Part shown: positions 1 to 8,547 of the stretch, piece by piece
How the letters are laid out: each line of letters begins with the position of its first letter
Numbering within the stretch: the stretch's first letter is position 1
Assembly (NCBI GenBank): GCA_045661345.1
Contig: JAZRFM010000036.1
Location: forward strand, 129,715 to 193,714
Reading direction: 5' to 3'
DNA length: 64,000 nt
Source of the DNA: RUG12461 sp045661345
GTDB taxonomy: Bacteria; Bacillota; Clostridia; Lachnospirales; Lachnospiraceae
Notes under the pieces: generated by a model
Databases searched by the model: none
Told to the model about the DNA's origin: nothing
Seen by the model: only the letters and a program-made list of their open reading frames with translations
Translations under genes and position numbers: made by a program

Positions 1-691
1 GCTCCGTCTTGATAAGCCCTGTCAGATCGCTGAGATTCGACAGCACATCGGTGAGTGCCAGTTCTTTTCCGGTCCGGGTGTCAAAGGTTTTTCCGTCCAT
101 GCCGTACATCCCGTGGGCGCCGCCGGTATAATCGCTGGCGGAGGAGAAAAAGCTGACGACCTTTTCATCCACACGCTGGGGCAACACCGACACATCGGAA
201 GTATAGTACATCCCGTCCTTGAACCGGTCCGGGCTCTCCTGATATTCCATCTCGGCCTGTTCCTTCAGTTCCTGTATATTGTCCTTGTAGGTCCGGATCT
301 CTTGGTTGGTATAGTCCTGCAGCGCAGCCGCCAGCGCCGGATACTGCTCTGCGCTGTCATCTCCCAGCACGGGCGATTCACATTTTCCGTTCACGAGGCA
401 GCCGCCGTAATCCGGTGCGCTCTCATAAGCAATGGTAAAAACCTTCGCCAGGGTCGGTACCGCCGAAACGTTTTGTTCGGGCTGTGCCGGCAGCTCCTGT
501 GTCTGGGGAGGGGTCTCCGTGTTTCCGGCGGTTTCCGTCGGTGCCGCCGGTGTCTCCGTCTCTGTTTCTGTCTCCTCCACCGCTTCTTTTACCGCGGATG
601 CCACCCCCTGCAGAAGTCCGCAGCCTGTCAGGCTTGTTGCCGTAAGCCCTGCCGCCGTCAGCAGTGCCAGGCCTTTCTTCCAGTGAACCAT
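1..691 (-). CDS. Lipoprotein with RsiV/DUF3298-like C-terminal region (truncated at window edge)
   Basis: Reading the minus strand from an ATG at 691, preceded by a GGAGG about 8 nt upstream, gives an open frame to the window edge (about 230 codons, C-terminus missing). The N-terminus is a lipoprotein signal: basic start, hydrophobic stretch and an LTGC lipobox near residue 23. Then comes a Thr/Glu/Pro-rich linker (about 40-75) and a globular region with the pattern FFSSASDYTGGAHG followed by FDTRTGKEL. That pattern is typical of the PdaC/RsiV (DUF4163/DUF3298) fold found in secreted clostridial proteins. It is probably membrane-anchored outside the cell. The family call is from motif memory; the exact function is unknown. 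Confidence 0.7.
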   Translation of the reverse strand, partial: MVHWKKGLALLTAAGLTATSLTGCGLLQGVASAVKEAVEETETETETPAAPTETAGNTETPPQTQELPAQPEQNVSAVPTLAKVFTIAYESAPDYGGCLVNGKCESPVLGDDSAEQYPALAAALQDYTNQEIRTYKDNIQELKEQAEMEYQESPDRFKDGMYYTSDVSVLPQRVDEKVVSFFSSASDYTGGAHGMYGMDGKTFDTRTGKELALTDVLSNLSDLTGLIKTE

Positions 692-773
692 GTTATTTCC
701 TCCTTATTATACAAAATGTCCGTGATTATCGTACACGCTTCCATTCAATTTCGCCCGCCGGCGCAGCTCCCCG

Positions 774-2492
774 TCAACGCAGATCCTCCACCACCAGCTG
801 TATGGAACGGCTTCCCCGGTACTCGTTGATCTGGGGATAATAAAGGATCGAGATCTCCTCCTCCCCTTTCTCTCTCAGCCGCATAAGATACCTCTCCGGA
901 TCCGAAAAGCAGACCGCCGGAAAGGTTCTCCCGCCCTCCGAAAGGGACAGCCGCAATACGTTGCGGTTTTTTCCCACCACTGATTTTTCCAGCACACGCA
1001 CTTTTGACAGGGCAAACAAGGGTTTTGGATTGCTTTTTCCGAAGGGCTCCAGCAGAGCGATCTCCTCCACCAGCCGTTCACTGACATAGGCGAAGGGCAG
1101 CACCATGTCAAAGCGGATCTTCTCCCGGAGGTCTTCCTCTGTCAGGGTACATCCCGATTCCAGCCTGCGCATAAAGGCTTCCCTGTTTTTTTCTTCCAGG
1201 GAAAAGCCCGCTGCCATGGGATGTCCGCCGAATTTCAGCAGCAGATCCGAGACTTTGGTCAGCTCCTCATACATGGAGTACTCTTCGATGGAGCGCCCGC
1301 TTCCCTTGATGCAGTCCTCTCCCTTTGTCATCACGTAGGTCGGCCGGTGATAGCGTTCCCGGAGGCGTCCCGCGATGATCCCGGCCAGGCTTTCATGGCA
1401 GTCCGGCAGGAAAACACTGAGCACCCGATTCGATAGCAGATCTTCTTTCTCCACGATCTCCTCGGCTTTCTCCACGCTGCGCCGGGTCAGCTCTTTGCGG
1501 CTTTCATTCAGCGCAATCAGTTCCGATGCGATCCCGGCGGCTTCCCCCTCTCCTTCGGCGAGCAAAAGCCCGAGAGACCGCTCCGCCGTATCCAACCGCC
1601 CGCTGGCGTTGATGCAGGGGCCCAGCACGAACCCGACATGATACACCGTCAGATCCTTTTCCGACAATCCGCTCTGCAGGATGAGCGAGCGCATACCGGG
1701 GTTTTTCGTCTGCTGCAAGGCCTGCAGCCCCCGGCGTACGATGGTGCGGTTTTCACCGGTCAGATCCATCACATCGCCGATAGTGGCAAAGGCCGCATTT
1801 TCATAGAACTCCTCCGCTTCCTGCACCGGGATCCCCATGACCTCATACAGCACCTGTATCAGCTTCCATGCCACCACGGCTCCGCAGAGTCCCTTGTAGG
1901 GATAGGGACAGGACCTCTGCTTCGGATTCACCACCGCGTCCGCCTCCGGGATGATTTCCTCCCTGCCCTCCGCACCGTCTGTAAAAGGAACATCGTGATG
2001 ATCCGTCACGATCATGGTCATCCCCAGGTCTTTGCCGTGCCGGATGGCTTCGGAGGCGGAAATCCCGTTGTCACAGGTAAGGATGGTATCCACCAGATCC
2101 CCTGCCGCCTGATCGATGAGATGCACATTGATCCCGTAGCCGTCCCGTTCCCGGTCCGGAATCGCCATGTCCGCTTTGCCGCCGCAGCGCCGGATCCCTT
2201 TCAGTAAAATGTAGGTCGCACTGACCCCGTCGATGTCATAATCCCCGATAATGCGGATTTTCTTTGCGGATCGGATCTTTTCCGCCAGGATCTGCGCCGC
2301 TTTGTCCATATCCTTCATCAGATGCGGGTCATAAAGCGTTCCCCCGTGCAGAAAGGTCTCTATCTCCGCTTCCCCCGACACGTCACGGTTTATGATCAGC
2401 CTCGCCAGCATCGGCGAGATGGAAAACCGCTCCCCTATGGCAGTGAAGTCCCCGCTCTTCCGGCGCTCCAGCCAGATCACATCTTCACTCAT
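774..2492 (-). CDS. recJ: Single-stranded-DNA-specific 5'-3' exonuclease RecJ
   Basis: 572 residues. RecJ degrades single-stranded DNA 5' to 3' in RecF-pathway recombination and mismatch/base-excision repair, in the cytoplasm. The DHH-family motif DYDIDG is at residues 84-89 and the metal-binding TDHH at about 163-166. The DHHA1 signature GGHPMAAG follows in the C-terminal half, then an OB-like C-terminal region. The length fits short-form Firmicutes RecJ. The ATG at 2492 has only a weak purine-rich site upstream, but the N-terminal sequence is family-like. The edge lipoprotein lies 82 bp downstream on the same strand. Confidence 0.93.
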   Translation of the reverse strand: MSEDVIWLERRKSGDFTAIGERFSISPMLARLIINRDVSGEAEIETFLHGGTLYDPHLMKDMDKAAQILAEKIRSAKKIRIIGDYDIDGVSATYILLKGIRRCGGKADMAIPDRERDGYGINVHLIDQAAGDLVDTILTCDNGISASEAIRHGKDLGMTMIVTDHHDVPFTDGAEGREEIIPEADAVVNPKQRSCPYPYKGLCGAVVAWKLIQVLYEVMGIPVQEAEEFYENAAFATIGDVMDLTGENRTIVRRGLQALQQTKNPGMRSLILQSGLSEKDLTVYHVGFVLGPCINASGRLDTAERSLGLLLAEGEGEAAGIASELIALNESRKELTRRSVEKAEEIVEKEDLLSNRVLSVFLPDCHESLAGIIAGRLRERYHRPTYVMTKGEDCIKGSGRSIEEYSMYEELTKVSDLLLKFGGHPMAAGFSLEEKNREAFMRRLESGCTLTEEDLREKIRFDMVLPFAYVSERLVEEIALLEPFGKSNPKPLFALSKVRVLEKSVVGKNRNVLRLSLSEGGRTFPAVCFSDPERYLMRLREKGEEEISILYYPQINEYRGSRSIQLVVEDLR

Positions 2493-2560
2493 GGAAATAT
2501 CTTCTTTCTTTCTGTTTTCAAAAGCACTATAATATACTATATCATATTTTATGATGTCAG

Positions 2561-2590
2561 GGTCAAAAGTACAATGCGATGAAATCGTTT
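2561..2590 (+). repeat. Left end of a GGTCAAAAG-type dispersed element
   Basis: GGTCAAAAGT at 2561-2570 is followed by ATGCGATG-AATCG, a small hairpin. The first 25-30 nt closely match the left end of the cloverleaf element at 23627. It lies just upstream of the ribosome binding site of the flavin reductase gene. A matching right-hand end (CTTTTGACC) occurs at 3422-3430, downstream of that gene. Confidence 0.55.
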
Positions 2591-2606
2591 ATGTGAGGAG
2601 GTTTTT

Positions 2607-3119
2607 ATGCAGCAGCATGTGTTTCAGCCGGTTCCTCTGGATCTCTATGAGATCAACCCCTTCCGCAGGATTTCCGAGGACTGGATGGTAATCTCCGCAG
2701 GGACCGAGGAAAAAGCCAATTCCATGACCGTAAGCTGGGGCGGCATGGGGACGCTTTGGAATGAAGACGTTGTTTTTATTTTTGTACGGGAGTCCCGCTA
2801 TACAAAGGAGTTTCTGGATCAGACAGACGGTTTTTCCTGTACCTTCTTCGGCAAGGAAAATCGCGCCATGCTGAAATATTTCGGTTCTGTTTCCGGTCGT
2901 AATGAAGATAAAGTCGCAAACGCCAGGATGCATTACGATTATATAGAGGGTATTCCCTATATCAACGAGGCGGATACCGTGATGATCTGTAAAAAGCTTG
3001 CTGCCGTCCCGATTGAAAAAGACAATATCCTGCTGCCGGGGCTGCTCTCCGTCAACTACCCAAAGGGTGATTTCCACACCATGTATGTGGGCGGCGTGAT
3101 CCTGCTGGGCGCCCGATAG
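2607..3119 (+). CDS. Flavin reductase family protein (FMN-binding split barrel)
   Basis: 170 residues, ATG with GAGGAGG 6 nt upstream. The sequence follows the flavin-reductase-like pattern: an early NPF...DWMVISAG segment, then NSMTVSWGGMGTLW, where FMN-phosphate-binding serine/threonines lie in this family, and FVRESRYTKEFLD. Such proteins bind FMN and use NAD(P)H to reduce flavin or small substrates; the substrate here is unknown. It is a single-gene unit divergent from recJ. Unusually, it is bracketed by two ends of the GGTCAAAAG repeat family (2561 and 3430), which may mean it sits inside a repeat-derived cassette. Confidence 0.85.
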   Translation: MQQHVFQPVPLDLYEINPFRRISEDWMVISAGTEEKANSMTVSWGGMGTLWNEDVVFIFVRESRYTKEFLDQTDGFSCTFFGKENRAMLKYFGSVSGRNEDKVANARMHYDYIEGIPYINEADTVMICKKLAAVPIEKDNILLPGLLSVNYPKGDFHTMYVGGVILLGAR

Positions 3120-3413
3120 CTCCCCCTCTATGATGATCGGGAGCGAATGTATTCGTTTCCTTTTGCGCCGATTGCGAGCGGCAAAAAGCCGCATTCTTAT
3201 CGCAATCGTGTGCGCTTCTTCACCCTTTTACCTCTTTGCGTAGTTTACAGCGTTTGCTACCGTATCATAAAAAACCTCCCCATAACCTTCTCCTCGATGA
3301 TATTTTTGCCCTTTCCCCAAAGGTTATTTGCAAAAATATAATCTAAGATTAATAAAGACGGTGTCCTGCTGTCAAGTGTTTTTCACAGGGTTTTGCCGGG
3401 ATTTCTTTTTTTA

Positions 3414-3430
3414 CGCTTCTGCTTTTGACC
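3414..3430 (+). repeat. Right end of a GGTCAAAAG-type dispersed element
   Basis: CTTCTGCTTTTGACC here matches the right arm of the palindrome at 58720-58752 (TTTCTGCTTTTGACC) in nearly every base, and the right end of the 23.6-kb element in its core CTTTTGACC. No left partner is adjacent; the nearest is at 2561. Confidence 0.5.
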
Positions 3431-3452
3431 TTTTTCCAATCTGTGATAAAAT
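3425..3452 (+). promoter_or_regulatory. Candidate promoter for the HD-GYP gene, -35 supplied by the repeat end
   Basis: TTGACC (3425-3430), 16-nt spacer, TAAAAT (3447-3452). The -35 lies inside the CTTTTGACC repeat end. The -10 ends only 6 nt before the ATG at 3459, so a transcript from here would be leaderless or nearly so. Confidence 0.45.
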
Positions 3453-3458
3453 GATGCT

Positions 3459-4559
3459 ATGCAAAAGAGAAAATTTATCAGTACAAGAACCTTAAAAGCA
3501 GGGATGAAAATAGATCAGGCCATCGTGGATCAGACAGGACGCCACCTGATCAAACGCGGTGCGCGCCTGGATGACTTTCAGATTGAGTATCTGCAGGGAC
3601 AGGGGATCGGCGGGATCTATATCGTGGAGGGAGAAGCCGATCCGGAAGAGCTGGCAACCATCCCGATTCCGGAGCATACCCAAAAAGTCATTGAGAAGAC
3701 AAGAGTTCCCGACCGCTCCAAGGTCATCCTGACCGAACATGTGAAAAAGCAGGTCGGAGAGGGTGTGCAATATGTATTTGCCAATCCTGATGCGGCGGGT
3801 TTCTCGGACACCGCGGAAAAGATCTCCAATGTCCTCATGGACACCATCATGTCGGACGATGCGGTGGCCGTGGATATCAATATGCTGAAGGTCAGCGATG
3901 AATATACCTTCCGTCACAGCGTGGATGTTGCCACCATCGCCATGATCATCGCCCGGAAATACGGTCTGCCCCGGGAACAGGTGCGGGAGATCGGAACCGC
4001 CGGGCTTCTGCACGATGTCGGCAAGTCCAAGATCCCGAACGAAGTCCTCAACAAGCCCTCCCAGCTGACGGATGAGGAATTCGAGCAGATGAAGACGCAC
4101 TCCACCCTCGGCTACCGGATCCTGCAGGAGAAGGGCACTTTTTCCAAGGGGATTCTTTTGGGTGTGCTGCAGCATCATGAGAAGGTAAGCGGCGACGGCT
4201 ATCCCATCGGCCTGAAGGATGATCAGATCCATACCTACGCAAAGATCATTTCCGTGGCTGATATTTATGATGCTCTCGTCACCGACCGGCCGTACAAGAA
4301 AGCCTTCTCAAAGCGAACCGCCATGGAAATGGTGCTCGCCACCTCACAGGCTCTGGATGTGGACGTGATTCAAAGCTTTATGCGCTCGGTGATCCTGTTT
4401 CCCGTGGATGCCGTGGTGGAGCTGTCCAACGGGGAAAAGGCCAAGGTCGTCCGGAACGATCCGGAATATCCCATGCGCCCCACCGTCGTCAGCATCGAAT
4501 CCGGAAAGGTCTATGACCTCTCCCATGACTTAAATTGCGCGAGTATTATTATTCTGTGA
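3459..4559 (+). CDS. HD-GYP domain protein, predicted cyclic-di-GMP phosphodiesterase
   Basis: 366 residues. The N-terminal ~110 residues resemble the DUF3391-type domain that precedes many HD-GYP proteins. The HD-GYP domain follows: His153, the HD pair at 185-186 (LLHDVGK), QHHEK from 238 and GDGYP at 245-249. All metal ligands I can check are present, so it is probably active, hydrolysing c-di-GMP in the cytoplasm. No Shine-Dalgarno precedes the ATG, and a -10-like TAAAAT ends 6 nt before it, so leaderless translation is possible. A degenerate GGDEF protein is encoded at 46.5 kb. Confidence 0.9.
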   Translation: MQKRKFISTRTLKAGMKIDQAIVDQTGRHLIKRGARLDDFQIEYLQGQGIGGIYIVEGEADPEELATIPIPEHTQKVIEKTRVPDRSKVILTEHVKKQVGEGVQYVFANPDAAGFSDTAEKISNVLMDTIMSDDAVAVDINMLKVSDEYTFRHSVDVATIAMIIARKYGLPREQVREIGTAGLLHDVGKSKIPNEVLNKPSQLTDEEFEQMKTHSTLGYRILQEKGTFSKGILLGVLQHHEKVSGDGYPIGLKDDQIHTYAKIISVADIYDALVTDRPYKKAFSKRTAMEMVLATSQALDVDVIQSFMRSVILFPVDAVVELSNGEKAKVVRNDPEYPMRPTVVSIESGKVYDLSHDLNCASIIIL

Positions 4560-4630
4560 CCCTGCAGATATTCCTGCAGGACTCTTCTATGCAGCGGTGC
4601 CCATGCCTATCGCGGTGATCATATCTCCTG

Positions 4631-4777
4631 TCATTTCCCCTTGCGCAAAGCATCCCTGATGGCCGCAGCAAGTACTTCCGAGGGAAGGTCTTTCAGCTTC
4701 TTTAATTTCGGATTTTCTTTAACGACTATCTCCTGCCTTTGCTTTGCGGCAGAACTCTTTTTTTTATCATTCTTCAT
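4631..4777 (-). CDS. Small basic hypothetical protein (48 aa)
   Basis: An open frame from ATG 4777 to TGA 4631 encodes 48 residues, Lys/Arg-rich, with the amphipathic-looking stretch LKDLPSEVLAAAIRDALRKG at its end. It converges on the HD-GYP gene (72 bp apart). The ribosome binding site is weak. The protein-like composition and clean stop support it, but I do not recognise a family. It may be a remnant of a longer gene. Confidence 0.4.
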   Translation of the reverse strand: MKNDKKKSSAAKQRQEIVVKENPKLKKLKDLPSEVLAAAIRDALRKGK

Positions 4778-5005
4778 GTGTCCATTGTACTATTATTGCG
4801 AAAAGTCCTTGACTGATTATTCCGATGCGCTGAAAGCGCCTATCCGGCTTCTTTGGAAATCATCTATCCGGAATAAAGGAAATCATCATTCCAGAATAGA
4901 TGTATGCGGCGGAGCCACCACCCCGGAGAGGATCATCTCCGAGGATGGGGACGCCTGGTTAACGGTTACAGTTATTCGCTCAGTGCCGGATCCAAACCGT
5001 ATGGA
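4778..5005. other. Non-coding stretch with a hairpin
   Basis: No convincing gene. CATCTAT (4861-4867) pairs with ATAGATG (4896-4902), with partial pairing extending inward, making a hairpin of about 40 nt. Base composition becomes more AT-rich to the right, marking the left side of the accessory region. Confidence 0.4.
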
Positions 5006-5154
5006 TCATATCAATGGTGTTGATCTCAATTCCGACTTGGTGGAGATGTAACGCCTCTCACCGTTCGGATCCGTATAACCATACACATACTTACCATCGC
5101 TCGCCCTCTGGAATTCGCCCATTCCTCGTACTCTTTTTTCAATTGATCTTTCAC
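5006..5154 (-). pseudogene. Small frameshifted reading frame after the beta-CASP gene
   Basis: Three bases after the stop of the beta-CASP gene, a GTG at 5154 opens a frame whose first ~18 codons look protein-like (KDQLKKEYEEWANSRGR). Continuing protein-like sequence (DGKYVYGYTDPNGERRYIS) then lies in the frame shifted by one base, ending at 5006. The second part resembles the small beta-sheet N-terminal DNA-binding segment of Tn916-type integrases. Either it is a broken small gene or one of the two frames is spurious. Confidence 0.35.
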
Positions 5155-5156
5155 TT

Positions 5157-6452
5157 TCACACCTCCACTGTACCGCTATCATCAAGTATTCTTATCTTTT
5201 CCGAGTATTCTCCTATATCCAGCTTTTCAAACATCTCTGGCTTTTCCGTATGTATCGGTATGATAAATTCCTGGGGCTTTACTGTCAGGATCATTCTCCT
5301 GATATCATCCGCAGTTGCATGACCACTTGTGTGAAGATCCACCCGTCTATTCGGGTCCCAGCCATGGTATAACGCTCCCATTTTTTCATCGTAGGTATCA
5401 GCATCTCTTTTCACATAGCCACTCCACATAGAATATATTAGGAGTGGATCCCTAAAGCAGTCAATTCTTTTCTTGTACGCATCAGAAGCACCTATTAGCA
5501 TCAAGAAGCCATTCTCCCGCATAAATTCCGGCTGCGTCATTTTCAACTTCGGGTTGTATGCTGTCATACTCTCAAACGGGTAGGTCTTCCAGAACCTGAA
5601 AGCCGGATCGTTTTCTCCCGCAGCCTTACGATACAGTTTAATCTGCTCAAAGACATAGTAATTCACGTAGAATGCTCGTCCAAGCTTCATGGCTGCATTA
5701 GCAAAGGATGCAAGGCTGTCAACATTCGTCGAGGAACATATAAGAAACGCATATCTGTTTTCCGGCTTCTTCAGTATCTTCAATGCCTTATCCTGCATCT
5801 GTTCTTCCGTCGGTACAGTTTCACCGAGCCTGCTCATCATGGTGCCCTCTGTAATCAGGATATCAACGGACTTTCCACTCAATACGGTTTCGAGCCGGTC
5901 AAAGAACTTCTTGCCTAATCTCCCATGCGTTCTATAATCACCGGTATGCACGATAGTTTTTCCATCAGCTTCAACGATAAACATATATGCATCATAAGCA
6001 GAATGATCGACCAGGACGGGCGTGATCCTCATATCTCCTATGGAAATTGAAACGCCATCCTCAATATCAATTCGCCTGTCACTATTTTGTAAAAGGTCAA
6101 CATAATCTTTATGAGCAGTACCTTCATCACCAAATCCCGCAAGTGTCTTATGGATATTGATAAGTACCTGACGGGCAACCTTCCCCATTCCTATCCGGAT
6201 TGTATTTCCATCCACATCTTTTTCAGGGATATTCTGAATCAGACCGATGTGATCCCCATGATAGTGCGTGAAAAGAACGGCATCACACCGAGCGTGCCGT
6301 ATCATATCAATCATCTCTTCGTCCGTTGAATCCTCAGGGTCAGCATTCAATTCTGAACCAAAATCCACAAAGATGTGTGTGCTATCCGTATATATTTCTG
6401 TAATACTGCCCCCTATTTGGTGAGTTCCACGGTGTACTTTGATCTTCAGCAT
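5157..6452 (-). CDS. MBL-fold beta-CASP hydrolase, RNase J-like
   Basis: 431 residues; GGGAG before ATG 6452. The metallo-beta-lactamase motif THYHGDH is near residue 62-68. A metal-ligand aspartate lies in VHTGDYRTHG. ITEGT fits beta-CASP motif A. The C-terminal LHTSGHA and IPIHTEKPEMF fit motifs B and C of the RNase J/CPSF-73 group. The predicted activity is therefore an endo- or 5'-exonuclease on RNA or DNA. It is shorter than housekeeping RNase J (~555 aa) and lacks that protein's C-terminal domain. It is the last intact gene of an operon with two PD-(D/E)XK-like proteins, 22 bp after the first of them. The context points to an accessory, possibly defensive, nuclease rather than the housekeeping enzyme. 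Confidence 0.85.
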   Translation of the reverse strand: MLKIKVHRGTHQIGGSITEIYTDSTHIFVDFGSELNADPEDSTDEEMIDMIRHARCDAVLFTHYHGDHIGLIQNIPEKDVDGNTIRIGMGKVARQVLINIHKTLAGFGDEGTAHKDYVDLLQNSDRRIDIEDGVSISIGDMRITPVLVDHSAYDAYMFIVEADGKTIVHTGDYRTHGRLGKKFFDRLETVLSGKSVDILITEGTMMSRLGETVPTEEQMQDKALKILKKPENRYAFLICSSTNVDSLASFANAAMKLGRAFYVNYYVFEQIKLYRKAAGENDPAFRFWKTYPFESMTAYNPKLKMTQPEFMRENGFLMLIGASDAYKKRIDCFRDPLLIYSMWSGYVKRDADTYDEKMGALYHGWDPNRRVDLHTSGHATADDIRRMILTVKPQEFIIPIHTEKPEMFEKLDIGEYSEKIRILDDSGTVEV

Positions 6453-6474
6453 GTACTCAATCTCCCAGAGTAAA

Positions 6475-7563
6475 TCAAATATCGAGACCTACCATATCCA
6501 TTTTTATATCATCTATACCGTCTGCCTTAATGTCTGATATCTGGAATCTTACGGGGTCTTTACCGACTACAGGCTTCAATTGTTTGCTTATTCTATCCTC
6601 AACAATATCTTTATATTTCCCAGAGATATCCGACTTATCGCCAAGGAAATAAAAACCGCACCACAAAACAGACGAATCATAATCTCTGTCCAAAAACTCT
6701 CTGCCCTTTTCATGCCAGCTTTCATCTATAAGTCCATATTCAAGCAGATACGAAAGCTTCATCTTCAGTAGTTCAAACAGTTTCCTCCCGTTTCGGGGAT
6801 TCATTGCCTTCTTAAAATCGTCATAATGCTTTCTTAGACTGTTAGCCTTGCTATCCATGCTCTGACCAAGATATTTAAACTCAATCAGCCCAAATGATGT
6901 TCCATCAAATACAACATAATCAGCCCTCGGATGTTCACTGCCCTCATCAAAGAGATGTGTTTCCACGTCAATAACAACTAAGGAGCTTTCTTCGTTTTTC
7001 CATACACCGCTAAGCATACTGTTTTTAGCTATGACACATTGTATACTCTTTTCTTGCGGATATGTGGGATATGTCTTATATTCTGATCTGTTCAGATAAC
7101 GTGTATATGCTGCAAAAACGCTCAGATCCAGTAATTCCGAATTTATCCTTCCCGAAGACTTACTATGCATTTTTAATAATCTGTCATACTTTACATTGGC
7201 AGGCATATCCAGTTCGTCAAAGAGCCCTTCTTGCCAGAATTCCTCAGGCGGTCTCTTGTTATTTCGAAAACCATCGCAAAGATATGGTATATAATCTCTG
7301 CTTCCCTTTGATAAATATATATGACCTGTCTCCGAATCTATGGTTGCTATACTCCCGCCATATGCCCATAACCGCATTTTTCCTTTGTACTTTTCCGAAT
7401 CATTTTCAGGTCCAAGTATTAGAACAGGGTACTTAAGTAAATTGAGATTGTTAATCAGTCCGAACTTTTCTCCCCTAAACATATATCGAAATATATAGTC
7501 TCTGCTTAGTTCCTGCAAATACTTCTTAACATCTTCATTTGGCGACTTCTTTTGTTTTCCCAT
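6475..7563 (-). CDS. PD-(D/E)XK nuclease-like protein A, unknown family
   Basis: 362 residues; GAGG before ATG 7563. I do not recognise the full-length family. The middle carries RADYVVFDG...LIEFKY, an Asp followed by E-x-K on the next strand, the core of the PD-(D/E)XK nuclease fold (about residues 228-245). It is followed by a Lys/Arg/His-rich helical stretch. The N-terminal ~130 residues are rich in aromatic and charged residues with no clear domain. No signal peptide or membrane segment. It sits between nuclease-like protein B (36 bp upstream) and the beta-CASP gene (22 bp downstream), so all are probably cotranscribed. Codon use is AT-richer than flanking housekeeping genes, suggesting acquisition by transfer. 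Confidence 0.7.
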   Translation of the reverse strand: MGKQKKSPNEDVKKYLQELSRDYIFRYMFRGEKFGLINNLNLLKYPVLILGPENDSEKYKGKMRLWAYGGSIATIDSETGHIYLSKGSRDYIPYLCDGFRNNKRPPEEFWQEGLFDELDMPANVKYDRLLKMHSKSSGRINSELLDLSVFAAYTRYLNRSEYKTYPTYPQEKSIQCVIAKNSMLSGVWKNEESSLVVIDVETHLFDEGSEHPRADYVVFDGTSFGLIEFKYLGQSMDSKANSLRKHYDDFKKAMNPRNGRKLFELLKMKLSYLLEYGLIDESWHEKGREFLDRDYDSSVLWCGFYFLGDKSDISGKYKDIVEDRISKQLKPVVGKDPVRFQISDIKADGIDDIKMDMVGLDI

Positions 7564-7598
7564 ATGGCATCCTCACGTTTTTTCAATAGTCTTTCAGT

Positions 7599-8531
7599 TT
7601 ATAGCTGTCCTAAAAAGGTTTTTAGCTCCGTTTTCCTATCCGAATATAAACCGAATCCCATCTCAGCAGTTCCGGCCACATATGCATCATTCAGCATTTC
7701 CCCATATTCGTTAAGGGCATTTTCAAGAATACTCTTAAGGCTTTCAACCTCCTCCTGCCTGTTATTCTTGCCATTGTTCGTATTTCGTGATATCAGAGCA
7801 AGCAACAGTTCCGGTCTTTCATCTGAGATATCAACTCTGTCATATTTATTCTTAATCCCCGGCAACAGACCCAATCTTCTGCTCTGATAGAACATTTCTC
7901 TTATATCACGCTTGACATCATCAAGCATGTTCGAATTGTTTATCAATCGTACATAATCAGCAATATGAGAGGATATTCCTGCAGTTCCGGTAAAGGCTCC
8001 GTCCAAGTACTTAACTTCGATTATCGAGAGCCGAAATACCGGTTTCTGCCTTTTTCCGCGCTCCATGATAAGTCCCACAAGATCAGGGATGGCTCCGCCT
8101 TTCTCATATTGATGCTCCATGTCGATGATAAAATAATCACTTAGGTTTCCGGCCTTTTCCGAATTATTCTCACGCATGATCATCTGCATGAATTCTCTTT
8201 CATACGGACGTTTATTCCCGGCTCCTATCCAAAGGTCGATATTCTGTTTCATATAAGGCAGGTGCTTCGTAAACTCTCCCTTAGGGATTTCCATTGGAAC
8301 GCTATATACATATAGCTTGTTTCCAAATTCGTCAGGGTTTCTGGATATCCCATTCATCGTTAAAGAAAATGCCTTAAAACCTCTGTAATACACATCTATT
8401 CTCTCTCTTCTCAAGATAGGACAAAGCGTATCATCAGAAAGAATAATCTGCCATGCAAGATAGAATTCTTCATCGTTTTCTTTCAACCTCACTATGGCGT
8501 TGAACAAGCCCTCATCCAAATAGTGCGTCAT
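7599..8531 (-). CDS. PD-(D/E)XK nuclease-like protein B, unknown family
   Basis: 310 residues from the ATG at 8531, chosen because GGAGGG lies 6 nt upstream; a longer frame to 8585 would overlap the preceding gene. The motif IPDLVGLI...LSIIEVKY (PD followed by E-V-K, about residues 148-175) is a clear PD-(D/E)XK nuclease core. The N-terminal half contains YLAWQIILSDDTLCPILRRE, and the C-terminus is helical. It is not similar to protein A apart from the nuclease core. It is the second gene of the operon, 16 bp after the 147-aa gene. Predicted cytoplasmic; substrate unknown. Confidence 0.7.
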   Translation of the reverse strand: MTHYLDEGLFNAIVRLKENDEEFYLAWQIILSDDTLCPILRRERIDVYYRGFKAFSLTMNGISRNPDEFGNKLYVYSVPMEIPKGEFTKHLPYMKQNIDLWIGAGNKRPYEREFMQMIMRENNSEKAGNLSDYFIIDMEHQYEKGGAIPDLVGLIMERGKRQKPVFRLSIIEVKYLDGAFTGTAGISSHIADYVRLINNSNMLDDVKRDIREMFYQSRRLGLLPGIKNKYDRVDISDERPELLLALISRNTNNGKNNRQEEVESLKSILENALNEYGEMLNDAYVAGTAEMGFGLYSDRKTELKTFLGQL

Positions 8532-8547
8532 ATCTTCCCTCCGATAC

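Larger units (their letters stand above)
3120..3458. other. Non-coding stretch with nested hairpins
   Basis: No convincing gene. A nested hairpin pairs CGATTGCGA (3169-3177) with TCGCAATCG (3200-3208), and inside it GCGGC (3178-3182) pairs with GCCGC (3188-3192). A small CGAAT/ATTCG hairpin lies just upstream. It lacks a clean T-tract for a terminator. The arms recall the GCCGCAAGCGGC arm of the 23.6-kb cloverleaf element. Confidence 0.5.

Noticed and set aside
4563..4590. CCTGCAG/CTGCAGG hairpin after the HD-GYP gene as a terminator
   Set aside because: Seven-bp stem but no T-run; too weak to list.
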